Shown: piece by piece, positions 9,185 through 18,381 of the stretch | How positions within the stretch are numbered: the stretch's first letter is position 1 | Layout of the letters: every line of letters begins with the position of its first letter | Source: Kordiimonas pumila | Lineage (GTDB): Bacteria; Pseudomonadota; Alphaproteobacteria; Sphingomonadales; Kordiimonadaceae | Reading direction: 5' to 3' | Assembly (NCBI RefSeq): GCF_015240255.1 | Contig: NZ_CP061205.1 | Span: forward strand, 3,086,501-3,150,500 | Length of the DNA stretch: 64,000 nt | The notes under the pieces: generated by a model | The model's input: the letters and a program-made list of their open reading frames with translations, nothing else | Database searches by the model: none | Told to the model about the DNA's origin: nothing | Translations under genes and position numbers: made by a program

Positions 9185-9718
9185 ATGACAAAACGCTATC
9201 GCCTCGTATTAGTAACAAGCCTTGTGCTTGCTATTGCAGCCTGTTCCTCAAACAGGAAAGGCCCGCCTAAGCCACCACCGATACCACCAGAGAAGGCCGC
9301 AGAAATGCAAAGGCGTTTTCTTGACCAGTGGGATACCAATAATGATGGCCTTTTTTCCTGTGATGATATTACCCATGAGCGCCGGAAACTGTTTATAACA
9401 CTTGATCTAAATCAGGATGCTCTCCTCGATGAGCAAGAATACAGACGCGCCCAATTTGAAGACAAAGGCTTTATGTTCTTTCGATTCGAACAACTTGATA
9501 AAAACGCAAACAATATGCTGGAACTTGCTGAATTTGCAGCTGTTGAAGATAGCACATTCCAAAGCATGGATCATAACGGTGACTGCCTAATTGACCAAGG
9601 CGAAGCGATGGCCTTTATGGTAGAAAAACAGCGTAGGCGCGGCCGCCCAGAACCCGGTAAAGGTGACCGGTCACCACCACGCCGCATGCCAGATGAAGGC
9701 GGCGTTGACCCGTTTTAG
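9185..9718 (+). CDS. EF-hand domain lipoprotein
   Basis: A 177-residue predicted lipoprotein. The ATG at 9185 is preferred over the upstream in-frame ATG at 9149, because GCAGGA lies just upstream and the likely promoter overlaps the earlier codon. The N-terminus is a type II signal peptide (RLVLVTSLVLAIAAC, lipobox AIAAC) followed by a proline-rich spacer. Four EF-hand-like loops follow: DTNNDGLFSCDD, DLNQDALLDEQE, DKNANNMLELAE and DHNGDCLIDQGE. Most ligand positions are kept, but several conserved glycines are lost, so calcium affinity may vary between hands. The tail is basic and proline-rich. It is monocistronic and converges on a large exported protein gene. Its partner and role are unknown. 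Confidence 0.85.
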   Translation: MTKRYRLVLVTSLVLAIAACSSNRKGPPKPPPIPPEKAAEMQRRFLDQWDTNNDGLFSCDDITHERRKLFITLDLNQDALLDEQEYRRAQFEDKGFMFFRFEQLDKNANNMLELAEFAAVEDSTFQSMDHNGDCLIDQGEAMAFMVEKQRRRGRPEPGKGDRSPPRRMPDEGGVDPF

Positions 9719-9724
9719 CAAACG

Positions 9725-9761
9725 GCATAGCATCACAAACCAAGGTATAGTGGTGCTATGC
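9725..9761. terminator. Stem-loop between convergent genes
   Basis: GCATAGCATCAC (9725-9736) pairs with GTGGTGCTATGC (9750-9761), 12 bp with one wobble. On the plus strand TAAGTTTTGTTTG follows, so it probably ends the EF-hand lipoprotein transcript. Confidence 0.65.
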
Positions 9762-9806
9762 TAAGTTTTGTTTGTAACCCTTCTCGCGCGACACACCAAA
9801 CAACTG

Positions 9807-12800
9807 TTAGCGACTAAAATCTGCCGCATTAAGCAGATACACAAGAGGGTGGGTTAATGTACCCCGCTTGGCCATACCGGCAAGAGCGCGCTCAAGGAAA
9901 AACTGCCCTTTTTCCCCATCAATTGTGTCTTTGCCAAATTCAACAAGTGCCGTTTGCAGGAAATATGTTTTAAGGTCTTCCTTGCCCGCACCTATTGGCT
10001 TGCCGTCTACCTCCCCCTGATTGAGCCACGGACCATATTGATGCAGCCGGACCCAAAAGATGTTGCCCATCAAAGCATTAAGCATCATTAGTCCTTCAGC
10101 CTTTTTGGCATCAGTTGGCACAAGGCGGTTATATAGGCTTGCAACTGTCAGGCCTTCCACATATTTTTCAGTCAGAAAATAGGTGTATGATGTGTTATAA
10201 AGAATATCAGATAGAAGTTTCGTGTCTGTCTCTGAAAGTGTTGATTGTTCCCGCACTGTTGGCAGCAGTTTCACAGCGACGTCTGCGGCACCATCATAAT
10301 CCTTCAGCGTGTAATACTGGTGTTTGTATTCTGTAATCAAAGATGCATTCATCTGCCCCCATGCGTCCGGGTTTAGGGGTGTGCCCATGCCGCCCAATGG
10401 CTGTTGCACACTTGAAAGCGGCGGGGCCTTTGCATATGTTTTTCCAGCCAGATACTTTTTATGGTCCTTCGGAGATATCTCAAGTAAAAGAGGGTCTAAT
10501 ATCCGGTTAAAGTATGGGTCTTGCAGGATAATGCTAGGGTTTTTCTTCAAAAGCTTAAAGGTATCTTTCAGACTTTTTACTGCACCTTTTTTGTCTCCCA
10601 TCCTCGTCATAGCTTGGGCACGGTAAGCAAAATTCTCCCACCATATAGACCTGAGTATAGACCGCGAGGCCAACAACCCGGGCTGATTACCTGCAATTGT
10701 TGGCTCATTATATATATCTTTGTAGCGATCATAAGACTTTACCGATCTCAAAAAATCAGCCTCAAAGCGCTCGCTCATATTTAAAAGCGTTTGCCAGCGC
10801 TCCTGATGTGCATATATATCCATCAGGTTTATCATCAGGTCAAAATAGTTAAAATCGCTATGGAACCATTTTCTACGGTTTACATTCATAGGCGCATTGA
10901 AATCTTTGAGGAGCCTTTCCAGTATAATCTCACTTTCGGCAAAGAAGCCATTGGCCTTATACACATAAGCAGCGTTATAAATAAAACGTTTGGTATTTAA
11001 GTTTTGTATAAGCCTGTCTTCTTCTTGCACACCCATTTTTAAGCTATAATCAGACCAATATAACTGACGGTCAAAAAGCTCTTTCACATTTTCAATGCCT
11101 AACAAGGCAAACGCCTGTTGCATCCTAAAATATGCTTTTGCTGCATTACCTGAAAACAAGTCGTGTGAAATAAGTAAATTCAGCGTCTGAATATGTCCAC
11201 GTGTCACCCCTGATGGAATAAGAATATTTGATTTGTTAATATTGAGAAGCCGTTCAAGGTAAGCAACATGGTCAGGCGTTAAGGTTAAACCATATAAATA
11301 TTTAGCATGTTTAGGGTAATCAACCTGCCTTTTAGATGACGAAAGCGCACCATAAAAAATAGATGGAACCGTCTCTAACCGCTCTTTACCTTCAATAACA
11401 CGATCGCCAATAGAAATTGATTGATTTATATGGGCATATGATGGCGTCGCATACCACTGATTCACAAGGATATCATTGCCGTTCATGGCATTAAAATATG
11501 GCAGTAGCTTTTTCAAATGCTCCATATCCGGCACATAACCTTTTTTATAATCAGGATTGGATGGGAAAGAAGCATAGAAATTATTGTCGGCGTGTATTGT
11601 GTGCCAACTATTATACCATTCAGCTACGTTCTTTACATACAAACGCTTTAAATACGGCTTCATCTCTGTGTGTTTCAAAACACGTTCGAGTAAAAGCACC
11701 AAGCCTGCAGGGCTGGCATACAGCTCTTCTGCCTTTTGCCGCTCAAATCCCATGTTCTTTGTCGCAAAGTCCAGCCCCATAAGGCTGTCTGCCACAACAT
11801 CCTTCCATCTTTCCACTTTCTTATTCAGGCGTGTCTGCCCACCATTTGCAAACCAAACCTGAAAGTCCTGCTGACGCCGTCTTTCATAGGCCTCATTGGC
11901 AGCACGCAGTTCTTGGTTTCTGATATCCCTCAACCGTTTTTCTTCAGCGAGTTCTCGCTCGTATGCTTCCTGCTCGCGGCGCTCTTGTTCTTCTTCTGCG
12001 CGCTTGCGCCGCTGCTTTTGTTCATATTCCCACTCATCTTGCTCGCGCTCGCGGTCAAGCTTACGCTGCACTTCAGGGTCACGCTTAAAAGCATTTTCAA
12101 TATTTCTAAGCGACTGCTGATAAGCGTTCCATGTGGCATCAGACTGGCGCTGGATTGCTTCCCGTTCGCGGCGTTCCCGTTCTTCGCGCTCATTTCTGGC
12201 GCGCTCCGCACTATCATCGTAGCTATTATCGTTACGGTAAGAGTTATTATTGTACTGGCTTTGCTGTTGCCCTTGTTGGTTTTGCAGGGCTTGCTCCTGT
12301 TGGCGTTCCCTCTCAGCTTCCGCGGCACGCCTTTCATTCTCAGCCTGCTGTTGCCTTGCCTGTTCTTCCTGCTGCTTGGCAACAAGCTTACCCTGCACAA
12401 ACTGCCTGACAGCAGCAACAGGAAACGAATCCGGTGTTAACCGACCGTAGTCAAGCACCTCCATATAGATTTCGCGTTCGCTATACTTCAAGGCCTCTAT
12501 TTTCTGCTTGACTGCAGCAGGCACAACTGACTGGTTATAATAAAACTGGCCAGAAGGTTCCCTATTCCAATCACCGCTATAGGAAATGGTCACAGTTTGG
12601 TCAAAGCCACTCGCCGTATTATAAACCCGTACCTTAAATCCTTCTACTTGGAAACGGCCCGCTGCTATACCAGACGGTGCCCCTGTTCGCCCGGAAAAGG
12701 CATAAACTTTATCCCCCTTGATCGCAAACTGCCCCATGTGGTTCACACCCCACACCTGCAAATTGTCACCCGTTAAGCCAGATGTAATTTGTGGGTTGGC

Positions 12801-12959
12801 ATCAATCCACGCCAAATCAGGGATAGCCTGCAACACCTGAGACTGAAATGCTTCGCGCATAGCAGAAATTGTTTGCTGTGCCTGCGCTGCTGAACACATA
12901 CAGACAGCAGTTAAAATAAAGAAAAATGCCTGAATACGGCTCACCTGTTTCCAAAACAT
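9807..12959 (-). CDS. Large exported coiled-coil / helical-repeat protein, unknown function
   Basis: 1050 residues from the ATG at 12959. An upstream TTG extension is rejected because the ATG gives a clean signal peptide (MFWKQVSRIQAFFFILTAVCMC, cleavage near AQA-QQ). I see four parts: a globular N-terminal region (about 30-190); a very charged Gln/Arg/Glu stretch (about 190-370) with a poly-Asn/Ser/Tyr insert (NNNSYRNDNSYDDS), predicted coiled coil; then a long mostly helical region to the end with TPR-like pairs such as FIYNAAYVYKANGFFAESEIILERLL and YNTSYTYFLTEKYVEGLTVASLYNRL. No catalytic motif is evident. It probably acts in the periplasm or at the cell surface as a scaffold. I do not recognise the family. 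A promoter precedes it at 13045-13073. Confidence 0.8.
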   Translation of the reverse strand: MFWKQVSRIQAFFFILTAVCMCSAAQAQQTISAMREAFQSQVLQAIPDLAWIDANPQITSGLTGDNLQVWGVNHMGQFAIKGDKVYAFSGRTGAPSGIAAGRFQVEGFKVRVYNTASGFDQTVTISYSGDWNREPSGQFYYNQSVVPAAVKQKIEALKYSEREIYMEVLDYGRLTPDSFPVAAVRQFVQGKLVAKQQEEQARQQQAENERRAAEAERERQQEQALQNQQGQQQSQYNNNSYRNDNSYDDSAERARNEREERERREREAIQRQSDATWNAYQQSLRNIENAFKRDPEVQRKLDREREQDEWEYEQKQRRKRAEEEQERREQEAYERELAEEKRLRDIRNQELRAANEAYERRRQQDFQVWFANGGQTRLNKKVERWKDVVADSLMGLDFATKNMGFERQKAEELYASPAGLVLLLERVLKHTEMKPYLKRLYVKNVAEWYNSWHTIHADNNFYASFPSNPDYKKGYVPDMEHLKKLLPYFNAMNGNDILVNQWYATPSYAHINQSISIGDRVIEGKERLETVPSIFYGALSSSKRQVDYPKHAKYLYGLTLTPDHVAYLERLLNINKSNILIPSGVTRGHIQTLNLLISHDLFSGNAAKAYFRMQQAFALLGIENVKELFDRQLYWSDYSLKMGVQEEDRLIQNLNTKRFIYNAAYVYKANGFFAESEIILERLLKDFNAPMNVNRRKWFHSDFNYFDLMINLMDIYAHQERWQTLLNMSERFEADFLRSVKSYDRYKDIYNEPTIAGNQPGLLASRSILRSIWWENFAYRAQAMTRMGDKKGAVKSLKDTFKLLKKNPSIILQDPYFNRILDPLLLEISPKDHKKYLAGKTYAKAPPLSSVQQPLGGMGTPLNPDAWGQMNASLITEYKHQYYTLKDYDGAADVAVKLLPTVREQSTLSETDTKLLSDILYNTSYTYFLTEKYVEGLTVASLYNRLVPTDAKKAEGLMMLNALMGNIFWVRLHQYGPWLNQGEVDGKPIGAGKEDLKTYFLQTALVEFGKDTIDGEKGQFFLERALAGMAKRGTLTHPLVYLLNAADFSR

Positions 12960-13044
12960 ACCCCATACCCCCAAGCCTGAATGGAAAATGTGCAACAAGT
13001 TCTGTTGTCATATCTTCGAGTATTACGTTGGTGAAGTATTTTAG

Positions 13045-13073
13045 AATATAAAATATGACACTAAAATGAACAA
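13045..13073 (-). promoter_or_regulatory. Probable sigma-70 promoter of the large exported protein
   Basis: On the minus strand TTGTTC and TATATT are separated by 17 bases, about 85 bases upstream of the ATG at 12959. The surrounding gap is AT-rich. Confidence 0.55.
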
Positions 13074-13114
13074 AAGTAACATTTTATGTACATTTACTGC
13101 GCCTTGGATATATT

Positions 13115-14272
13115 TTAGCGCCCGGCAAGAGCCATTTGTTCGGTTGGTAGCTCTGAAATAAGAGCTGTCCAGAAATCAGCACCAAGTTTTTCAATTGAAC
13201 GACTTTCGGCATTCATGAGAATTACCTGACCTATGCCGCGATCTTTTGAATAAGAAACCAGACTACGGAACCCAGCAACACCACCTGCATGCAGAATAAT
13301 ATCTTCGCCGCCTATCTGGTATATGCGCCAACCATAGCCATAGTAAGCATCTTCCACATATGGCTTCCACACTTTACGGTATAGTTCACGTTTAGTGTGG
13401 GTCCGTTTTGTCGTCACGGCATCAATCACACCCGTTGCAATGGGCGTTACGCCGTAACCCATTTGAGCTTGCACCCATTTGGCAAGGTCAATCACGTTTG
13501 CATTTACACCAGCGGCAGGTGAAACAGCATAATAATTATTATTTACCTTGGTTTTATACCAACCTTTTTTAGTCAGCAAATGGGGTTCAGCCCTATCTTT
13601 TGCCGCCAAATAGCCATCCATACCAATAGTGGTATGATCAAGGCCCAGTGGCTTGAATATCCTATCCTCCATCAGCGTTTCAAAGTGTTCACCTGTTGTT
13701 TTTTCAATCACAGGCTGGATAAGACTAAAGATAATATTCTGGTACCCATAACACTTGCCAGGTGCGCATATGGGCTTCAGGCTTTGGAAGCGCGGCACAA
13801 TTTTATCCAGAGACCAACCATCTTCCAGCATAATATCATAGGCATTGGGCGTCAGCCCCGAACTATGGCTTAAAATATGGCTAACCTTCAGTTTTTCAGC
13901 GTGACCCGGCGTTTTCAAATGAAACCCGGGAACATAATCTACAACACGCGCATCCCAAGAAAGCTTACCCTCGGCAACCAGAATAGCGGCAAGTTCTGCT
14001 GTATATGTTTTAGAAACAGAGGCTAAGCGGAAAACAGTATCTTTTGTTACGGGCTTCTTTTCACCCAATGCTCTCACGCCGTATGTTTCAACCTTGGTGA
14101 TTTGCCCGTTTTGAATTATCGCATAAGCGGCACCCGGAATTTTATTTTCCTCAACAGCCAGCTTAAAGCGTGCATCAAATCCATCAACAACATCAGAAGA
14201 AAAAGCGGCCTTTTCAGCCCCATAAAGGCTTATTGCCAAGAACAACACAACTTGAAAAACACGGAACAACAA
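13115..14272 (-). CDS. Beta-lactamase-family serine hydrolase, exported
   Basis: 385 residues with a hydrophobic signal peptide (about 1-18). It belongs to the class C beta-lactamase / D-alanyl-D-alanine carboxypeptidase fold: SVSK at 85-88 is the S-x-x-K nucleophile motif, YQN in CYGYQNIIFSL is the Y-x-N motif, and HAGG in DIILHAGGVAGFRS replaces the usual KTG. This group includes esterases, peptidases and PBP4*-like enzymes, so the substrate cannot be assigned. It starts with TTG; AGGGG lies about 10 bases upstream, and the only nearby ATG (14283) is in another frame. It begins 14 bases after the alpha/beta hydrolase stop and may be the last gene of that string. Confidence 0.85.
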   Translation of the reverse strand: MLFRVFQVVLFLAISLYGAEKAAFSSDVVDGFDARFKLAVEENKIPGAAYAIIQNGQITKVETYGVRALGEKKPVTKDTVFRLASVSKTYTAELAAILVAEGKLSWDARVVDYVPGFHLKTPGHAEKLKVSHILSHSSGLTPNAYDIMLEDGWSLDKIVPRFQSLKPICAPGKCYGYQNIIFSLIQPVIEKTTGEHFETLMEDRIFKPLGLDHTTIGMDGYLAAKDRAEPHLLTKKGWYKTKVNNNYYAVSPAAGVNANVIDLAKWVQAQMGYGVTPIATGVIDAVTTKRTHTKRELYRKVWKPYVEDAYYGYGWRIYQIGGEDIILHAGGVAGFRSLVSYSKDRGIGQVILMNAESRSIEKLGADFWTALISELPTEQMALAGR

Positions 14273-14286
14273 AAGTACTCATACCC

Positions 14287-15054
14287 CTATAACTGTAAAA
14301 ACTTCATAATAGCTCTAGCGATCAGGTCCGGTTTCTCAGCATGCAACCAATGGCTGGTGCCTTCAACTGTTTTAACAGAAGCCTTTGGGAACAAGCGCAA
14401 GATCGTGTCCCTGTGTTCAGCTTTTATATAATCAGAACGTCCACCCCTTAAAAACAGGGTTTCGCCCTCATATTCACCACCCTCTATGCCAGCGATTAGA
14501 TTGTCATAATCACGGCAAATGGCTTCTAGGTCAAGCCGCCAGCCCCAAGTATTATCAGAAACTCGTCGCCAATTGGTTAACAGAAAGCTCAACACCTCAG
14601 GCTCGCTTTCATATTCAGCCAGCAATGTTTCTGCCTCCTTGCGGTCAGTCGGCGCCGCTTTTGCTACAGCCTGCATTCCTGCTAGAATTTGGGTATGGTG
14701 CGGCGTATAAGCAACTGGGGCTATATCCCCAACGATAAGCTTTTTCACCCGGTTCGGGTGTGAAATAGCCAGTTGCATTGCGGTTTTACCCCCCATGGAA
14801 TGCCCAAAAACATAAGCGCTTTCAATGCCTTGTTTATCCATAAAGCGCATCACATCATCTGCCATTTGAGGGTAACTTAATGTACCCAGATGCGGGCTTC
14901 TGCCATGCCCTCTAAGGTCAAGTGCAATCGTTTTATATTCCGCAGACAGTAGCCGTATAATGCCGCCAAGATTATCGCCAGACCCAAACAGTCCGTGCAA
15001 CATAACGAGGGGTTCGCCCTCGCCTTTCACTCGAAACGCCAACTCTTCCGTCAT
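14287..15054 (-). CDS. Alpha/beta hydrolase (YbfF-like esterase family)
   Basis: 255 residues from the ATG at 15054, which overlaps the thiD stop as ATGA; an in-frame extension to 15090 lies inside thiD and is rejected. The fold signature is clear: oxyanion-region HGLFGSGDN, the nucleophile elbow GHSMGG with the catalytic serine, a lid rich in charged residues, and the C-terminal catalytic histidine in GTSHWLHAEKP. The sequence resembles the YbfF/ABHD11 esterases that act on short acyl or thioester substrates. The true substrate is unknown. The stop/start overlap implies translational coupling to thiD. Confidence 0.88.
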   Translation of the reverse strand: MTEELAFRVKGEGEPLVMLHGLFGSGDNLGGIIRLLSAEYKTIALDLRGHGRSPHLGTLSYPQMADDVMRFMDKQGIESAYVFGHSMGGKTAMQLAISHPNRVKKLIVGDIAPVAYTPHHTQILAGMQAVAKAAPTDRKEAETLLAEYESEPEVLSFLLTNWRRVSDNTWGWRLDLEAICRDYDNLIAGIEGGEYEGETLFLRGGRSDYIKAEHRDTILRLFPKASVKTVEGTSHWLHAEKPDLIARAIMKFLQL

Positions 15055-15866
15055 GGTACCCTCACATAAGAATGGCCAAGTGGCCCGCACCCTGCCCCAA
15101 AGCCCGGGGCAGCCTCAATTGCAGCTTGCACAAAAGCATGCGCGTGCCGAAAGGCGTCAGGCAAAGCCTGCCCTAATGCCAAGCCTGTCGCAAGCGCACT
15201 TGCAAGTGTGCAGCCTGTGCCATGTGTGTGCCGTGTGTGCCGTTTTTGTGCCGCACAAATATATTCTGTGCCATCTGCCATAATCAGTACATCATGAATG
15301 GTTTCAGTATCCAAATGACCACCTTTCATAAGCACAGATTCAGCCCCCATTTTTATAATGAAACCCGCAGCGCGGCGCATATCATCAACCGACTTTATCA
15401 CCGTGCCCGTCAGCAATTCAGCCTCAGGTATATTAGGCGTTAAAACTGTTGCACGAGGAATGAGAAGTTTTTTCAGGCTTTCAACCGCCGTTACTTCTAA
15501 AAGCCTGTCGCCAGACGTTGCCACCATTACCGGGTCGACAACAACAGCGCCCCTGAAGTTGGCTTCGCTGAGAATAGATACCACGGTTTCGACCACCTCT
15601 GCACTATGAAGCATACCTGTTTTAACACAGTCTGCGCCAATATCAGATAGTACAGCCTTTATCTGGCTTGCAATAAAGCTAGATGGCACGGGCATAACAT
15701 CTGTTACACCTAACGTGTTTTGTACCGTAAGAGCTGTGATTGCAGTTGCAGCATAGCCGCGCAAGGCCGAAATAGTTTTTATATCAGCCTGAATGCCAGC
15801 GCCGCCCGACGGGTCAGAGCCGGCAACAACCAGAACCCGGCCACGTGTCAGGGCCGCTTCTGTCAT
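15051..15866 (-). CDS. thiD: Hydroxymethylpyrimidine/phosphomethylpyrimidine kinase
   Basis: Phosphorylates 4-amino-5-hydroxymethyl-2-methylpyrimidine twice to give the pyrimidine half of thiamine. 271 residues of the ribokinase fold: GSDPSGGAGIQADIKT near the N-terminus, VQNTLGV in the substrate pocket, and the anion-hole/catalytic motif HGTGCTLASAL near the C-terminus. The ATG overlaps the glmM stop by one base (TGATG), and the stop overlaps the next gene (ATGA), so glmM, thiD and the hydrolase are translationally coupled. No TPP riboswitch is visible, which fits a salvage or housekeeping copy inside an operon driven from upstream. Confidence 0.95.
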   Translation of the reverse strand: MTEAALTRGRVLVVAGSDPSGGAGIQADIKTISALRGYAATAITALTVQNTLGVTDVMPVPSSFIASQIKAVLSDIGADCVKTGMLHSAEVVETVVSILSEANFRGAVVVDPVMVATSGDRLLEVTAVESLKKLLIPRATVLTPNIPEAELLTGTVIKSVDDMRRAAGFIIKMGAESVLMKGGHLDTETIHDVLIMADGTEYICAAQKRHTRHTHGTGCTLASALATGLALGQALPDAFRHAHAFVQAAIEAAPGFGAGCGPLGHSYVRVP

Positions 15867-17209
15867 CAGGCTGCAGCCTCAATTTCAGAACAAATACTAT
15901 CTACAAGCCGGGTTACTATATCTTCATTGTCCCCTTCAGCCATTACCCGCACCACAGGTTCTGTACCGGATTTTCTGATCACCAGCCTACCTGATGCACC
16001 AAGCTCACTCTCAGCCGCTGCAATTGACTTAACAACATTAGCCGCGCTTAAAGGGTCTCCCCCCTTATAGCGCACATTTTTCAGAAGCTGGGGCACAGGG
16101 TCAAACTGCCTACATGTGACAGAGGCAGGTTTCCCTGAGCAGCTAATTTCCATCAAAACCTGCAAAGCAGAAACAAGGCCATCACCCGTTGTTGAAAAAT
16201 CGCTTAATACAATATGCCCAGATTGCTCGCCGCCCACATTAAAACCACCACTTCGCATACGCTCTACAACATAGCGATCACCCACCTGTGTTCGCTCTAA
16301 AGTAAGGCCTTCAGCCTGCAACAGCCGCTCAAGCCCTAAATTGGACATAACCGTACTAACAAGGCCGCCACCTTTAAGGAGGCCGCGCTTATGCCAATTA
16401 CGGGTAATGAGCGCCATAATCTGGTCACCATCAATAATACGGCCATTTTCATCGCACAAAATCAACCTGTCGGCATCACCGTCGAGTGCAATACCAATAT
16501 CAGCGCCCGTTGCCACAACACGTTCGCACATCAGATCAGGATGGGTCGAACCACATCCATCATTAATATTAAATCCGTCAGGCCGCACCCCCATGGAGAT
16601 AACTTCGGCCCCCATTTCCCAGAGCACAGTGGGGGCAACCTTGTAGGCCGCACCGTTTGCGCAGTCTACCACCACCTTCAGGCCGTCAAATGTAACACCT
16701 GTTGGCACCGTTGCCTTGGCAAACTCAACATAGCGACCACCTGCATCTTCAAGCCGGGTGGCACGACCAAGCCGTTCGGACGACACCAGAATATCATTCA
16801 CGCCGTTATCAACGTACCGCTCGATCTTTTCTTCCTGCTTGTCAGAAAGTTTATAGCCATCAGGGCCAAAGAATTTGATCCCATTATCATAGTGTGGGTT
16901 ATGGCTGGCCGAGATCATGACACCCACATCAGCACGGAGTGATTTTACCAGCATCGCCACCGCAGGTGTTGGCATGGGACCAACCATATAAACATCCATA
17001 CCTGCCGCCACAAAACCAGCAGCAAGTGCAGGTTCAAACATGTAGCCAGAACGCCGTGTATCCTTGGCAATAACAACCCGGTGCACATGGTCACCACGGG
17101 TAAAAAGTTTGCCCGCAGCAAGGCCAATACGCATAGCCACATCAGGTGTCATAAAACCTTGGTTTACAGTTCCCCTAATGCCGTCCGTTCCAAAATATTT
17201 ACGGCCCAT
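15866..17209 (-). CDS. glmM: Phosphoglucosamine mutase
   Basis: Interconverts glucosamine-6-phosphate and glucosamine-1-phosphate, feeding UDP-GlcNAc for peptidoglycan and LPS. 447 residues, the usual length. The start [12 protein letters not shown] is typical; the phosphoserine loop [21 protein letters not shown], the metal loop [16 protein letters not shown], the sugar loop [12 protein letters not shown] and the phosphate-binding [15 protein letters not shown] appear in order. The ATG has GGGGGATATTG upstream. It follows folP by 33 bases; the folP-glmM pair after ftsH is a widely conserved arrangement in proteobacteria. Confidence 0.98.
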   Translation of the reverse strand: MGRKYFGTDGIRGTVNQGFMTPDVAMRIGLAAGKLFTRGDHVHRVVIAKDTRRSGYMFEPALAAGFVAAGMDVYMVGPMPTPAVAMLVKSLRADVGVMISASHNPHYDNGIKFFGPDGYKLSDKQEEKIERYVDNGVNDILVSSERLGRATRLEDAGGRYVEFAKATVPTGVTFDGLKVVVDCANGAAYKVAPTVLWEMGAEVISMGVRPDGFNINDGCGSTHPDLMCERVVATGADIGIALDGDADRLILCDENGRIIDGDQIMALITRNWHKRGLLKGGGLVSTVMSNLGLERLLQAEGLTLERTQVGDRYVVERMRSGGFNVGGEQSGHIVLSDFSTTGDGLVSALQVLMEISCSGKPASVTCRQFDPVPQLLKNVRYKGGDPLSAANVVKSIAAAESELGASGRLVIRKSGTEPVVRVMAEGDNEDIVTRLVDSICSEIEAAA

Positions 17210-17242
17210 ATCAATATCCCCCGAGCGTAACGCCCTAACAAT

Positions 17243-18376
17243 TTAATCTTTACGCATAGCTGCAACCGTAGCAGCGTCCCTAAATGCCTGTACCACCAGC
17301 AAAGCCTGTCTGGTTTCTACCACATCATGCACACGTATAATATGTGCGCCAAGTTCCACGGCTTTCATAGCGGCCATCAGCGAGCCGGGCAATCGTTTAG
17401 TCGCTTCCGTTTCACCTGTTATTGCACCGATAAAACTTTTACGCGATGCACCAAATAAAATCGGACACCCAAGGCTCGTAAAAAGGGACATACCATTAAT
17501 CAGCGCAAGGTTATCCTGCACCATTCTTTTACCAAAGCCTATACCTGGATCAATGATTATCCGTGACCTATCAATCCCTTTGTTTTCACACGCCGTAATC
17601 CGGTCTGAAAGATAATCATAAACATCAAGCAATGTATCAGCATAATGCGGGTTATCCTGCATTACTTCCGGTGTACCCTGTGCATGCATTAAAATAACCG
17701 GAGCATCACTTTCCGCTACTATACGCATGCTCTCACTGTCATAAGTTAAAGCGCTAACATCATTTATAATATCGGCACCCGCTGCGAGCGCCTTTTCCAT
17801 TACACTGGCCCGCCTCGTATCAATAGATAGCGTAATAGCATCTTCTCTCAGCGCCTCCATAACAGGCACAACACGTTCAGCTTCCTCACCTTCCCAAACT
17901 GGCTCTGCTCCGGGCCGTGTGCTTTCGCCGCCAATATCAATAATATCGGCGCCGGCAGCCACCATCGCACGTGCCTGCTTTACAGCATGAACCGGGTCTA
18001 TGTATTTACCGCCATCAGAAAAGCTGTCTGGTGTGACATTTAAAATGCCCATAATCAAAGGGCGTGTAAAAACAAGGCTTTTAGACCTTCGGGGTAAGGC
18101 AACGGGTTTAGCGCTAGATTGCAAAGCTTGAAGCTGTTGCACTATTTGTTGTCGAACACTCTTTGAAAAGCCCTTGCTTGCAGATAGCAAAACGGCAGGG
18201 GCACAATAGAAATCAGCCACTTTATCAAGGCCAACACGCGCAACAACACGAAGTTCAAGAAACATGAGCCCCGTTTGCTGAAAAGAATAGGCATTAGGGT
18301 GGCCATAAACAAAACCAACGGGACAAAGATAAATCTTTGTCCCGTCAGGTAGATTATTCAACATTTCAACTGACAC
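17243..18376 (-). CDS. folP: Dihydropteroate synthase with N-terminal extension
   Basis: Condenses para-aminobenzoate with dihydropterin pyrophosphate in folate synthesis. The catalytic barrel starts near residue 103: GILNVTPDSFSDGG, DIGGESTRPGA, DPGIGFGK, GASRKSFIG and IRVHDV are all present. About 100 residues precede the barrel (including LELRVVARVGLDKVADFYCAPAVLL), making the protein 377 residues against about 280 for E. coli FolP. Longer forms occur in some alphaproteobacteria; the function of the extension is not known to me. The GTG at 18376 lies 6 bases after the ftsH stop; an ATG four codons in (18364) is an alternative start. Confidence 0.93.
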   Translation of the reverse strand: MSVEMLNNLPDGTKIYLCPVGFVYGHPNAYSFQQTGLMFLELRVVARVGLDKVADFYCAPAVLLSASKGFSKSVRQQIVQQLQALQSSAKPVALPRRSKSLVFTRPLIMGILNVTPDSFSDGGKYIDPVHAVKQARAMVAAGADIIDIGGESTRPGAEPVWEGEEAERVVPVMEALREDAITLSIDTRRASVMEKALAAGADIINDVSALTYDSESMRIVAESDAPVILMHAQGTPEVMQDNPHYADTLLDVYDYLSDRITACENKGIDRSRIIIDPGIGFGKRMVQDNLALINGMSLFTSLGCPILFGASRKSFIGAITGETEATKRLPGSLMAAMKAVELGAHIIRVHDVVETRQALLVVQAFRDAATVAAMRKD

Positions 18377-18381
18377 CTATA

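Noticed and set aside
11736-12440. A 234-residue open frame on the plus strand inside the large exported protein gene
   Set aside because: It is antisense to the charged coiled-coil region; its Leu/Phe-rich product is what the complement of Glu/Arg/Gln codons gives. No ribosome site or family match.
14272-14283. ATG at 14283 as start of the serine hydrolase
   Set aside because: It is in a different frame from the hydrolase; the in-frame upstream codon is a stop, so TTG at 14272 is the first usable start.
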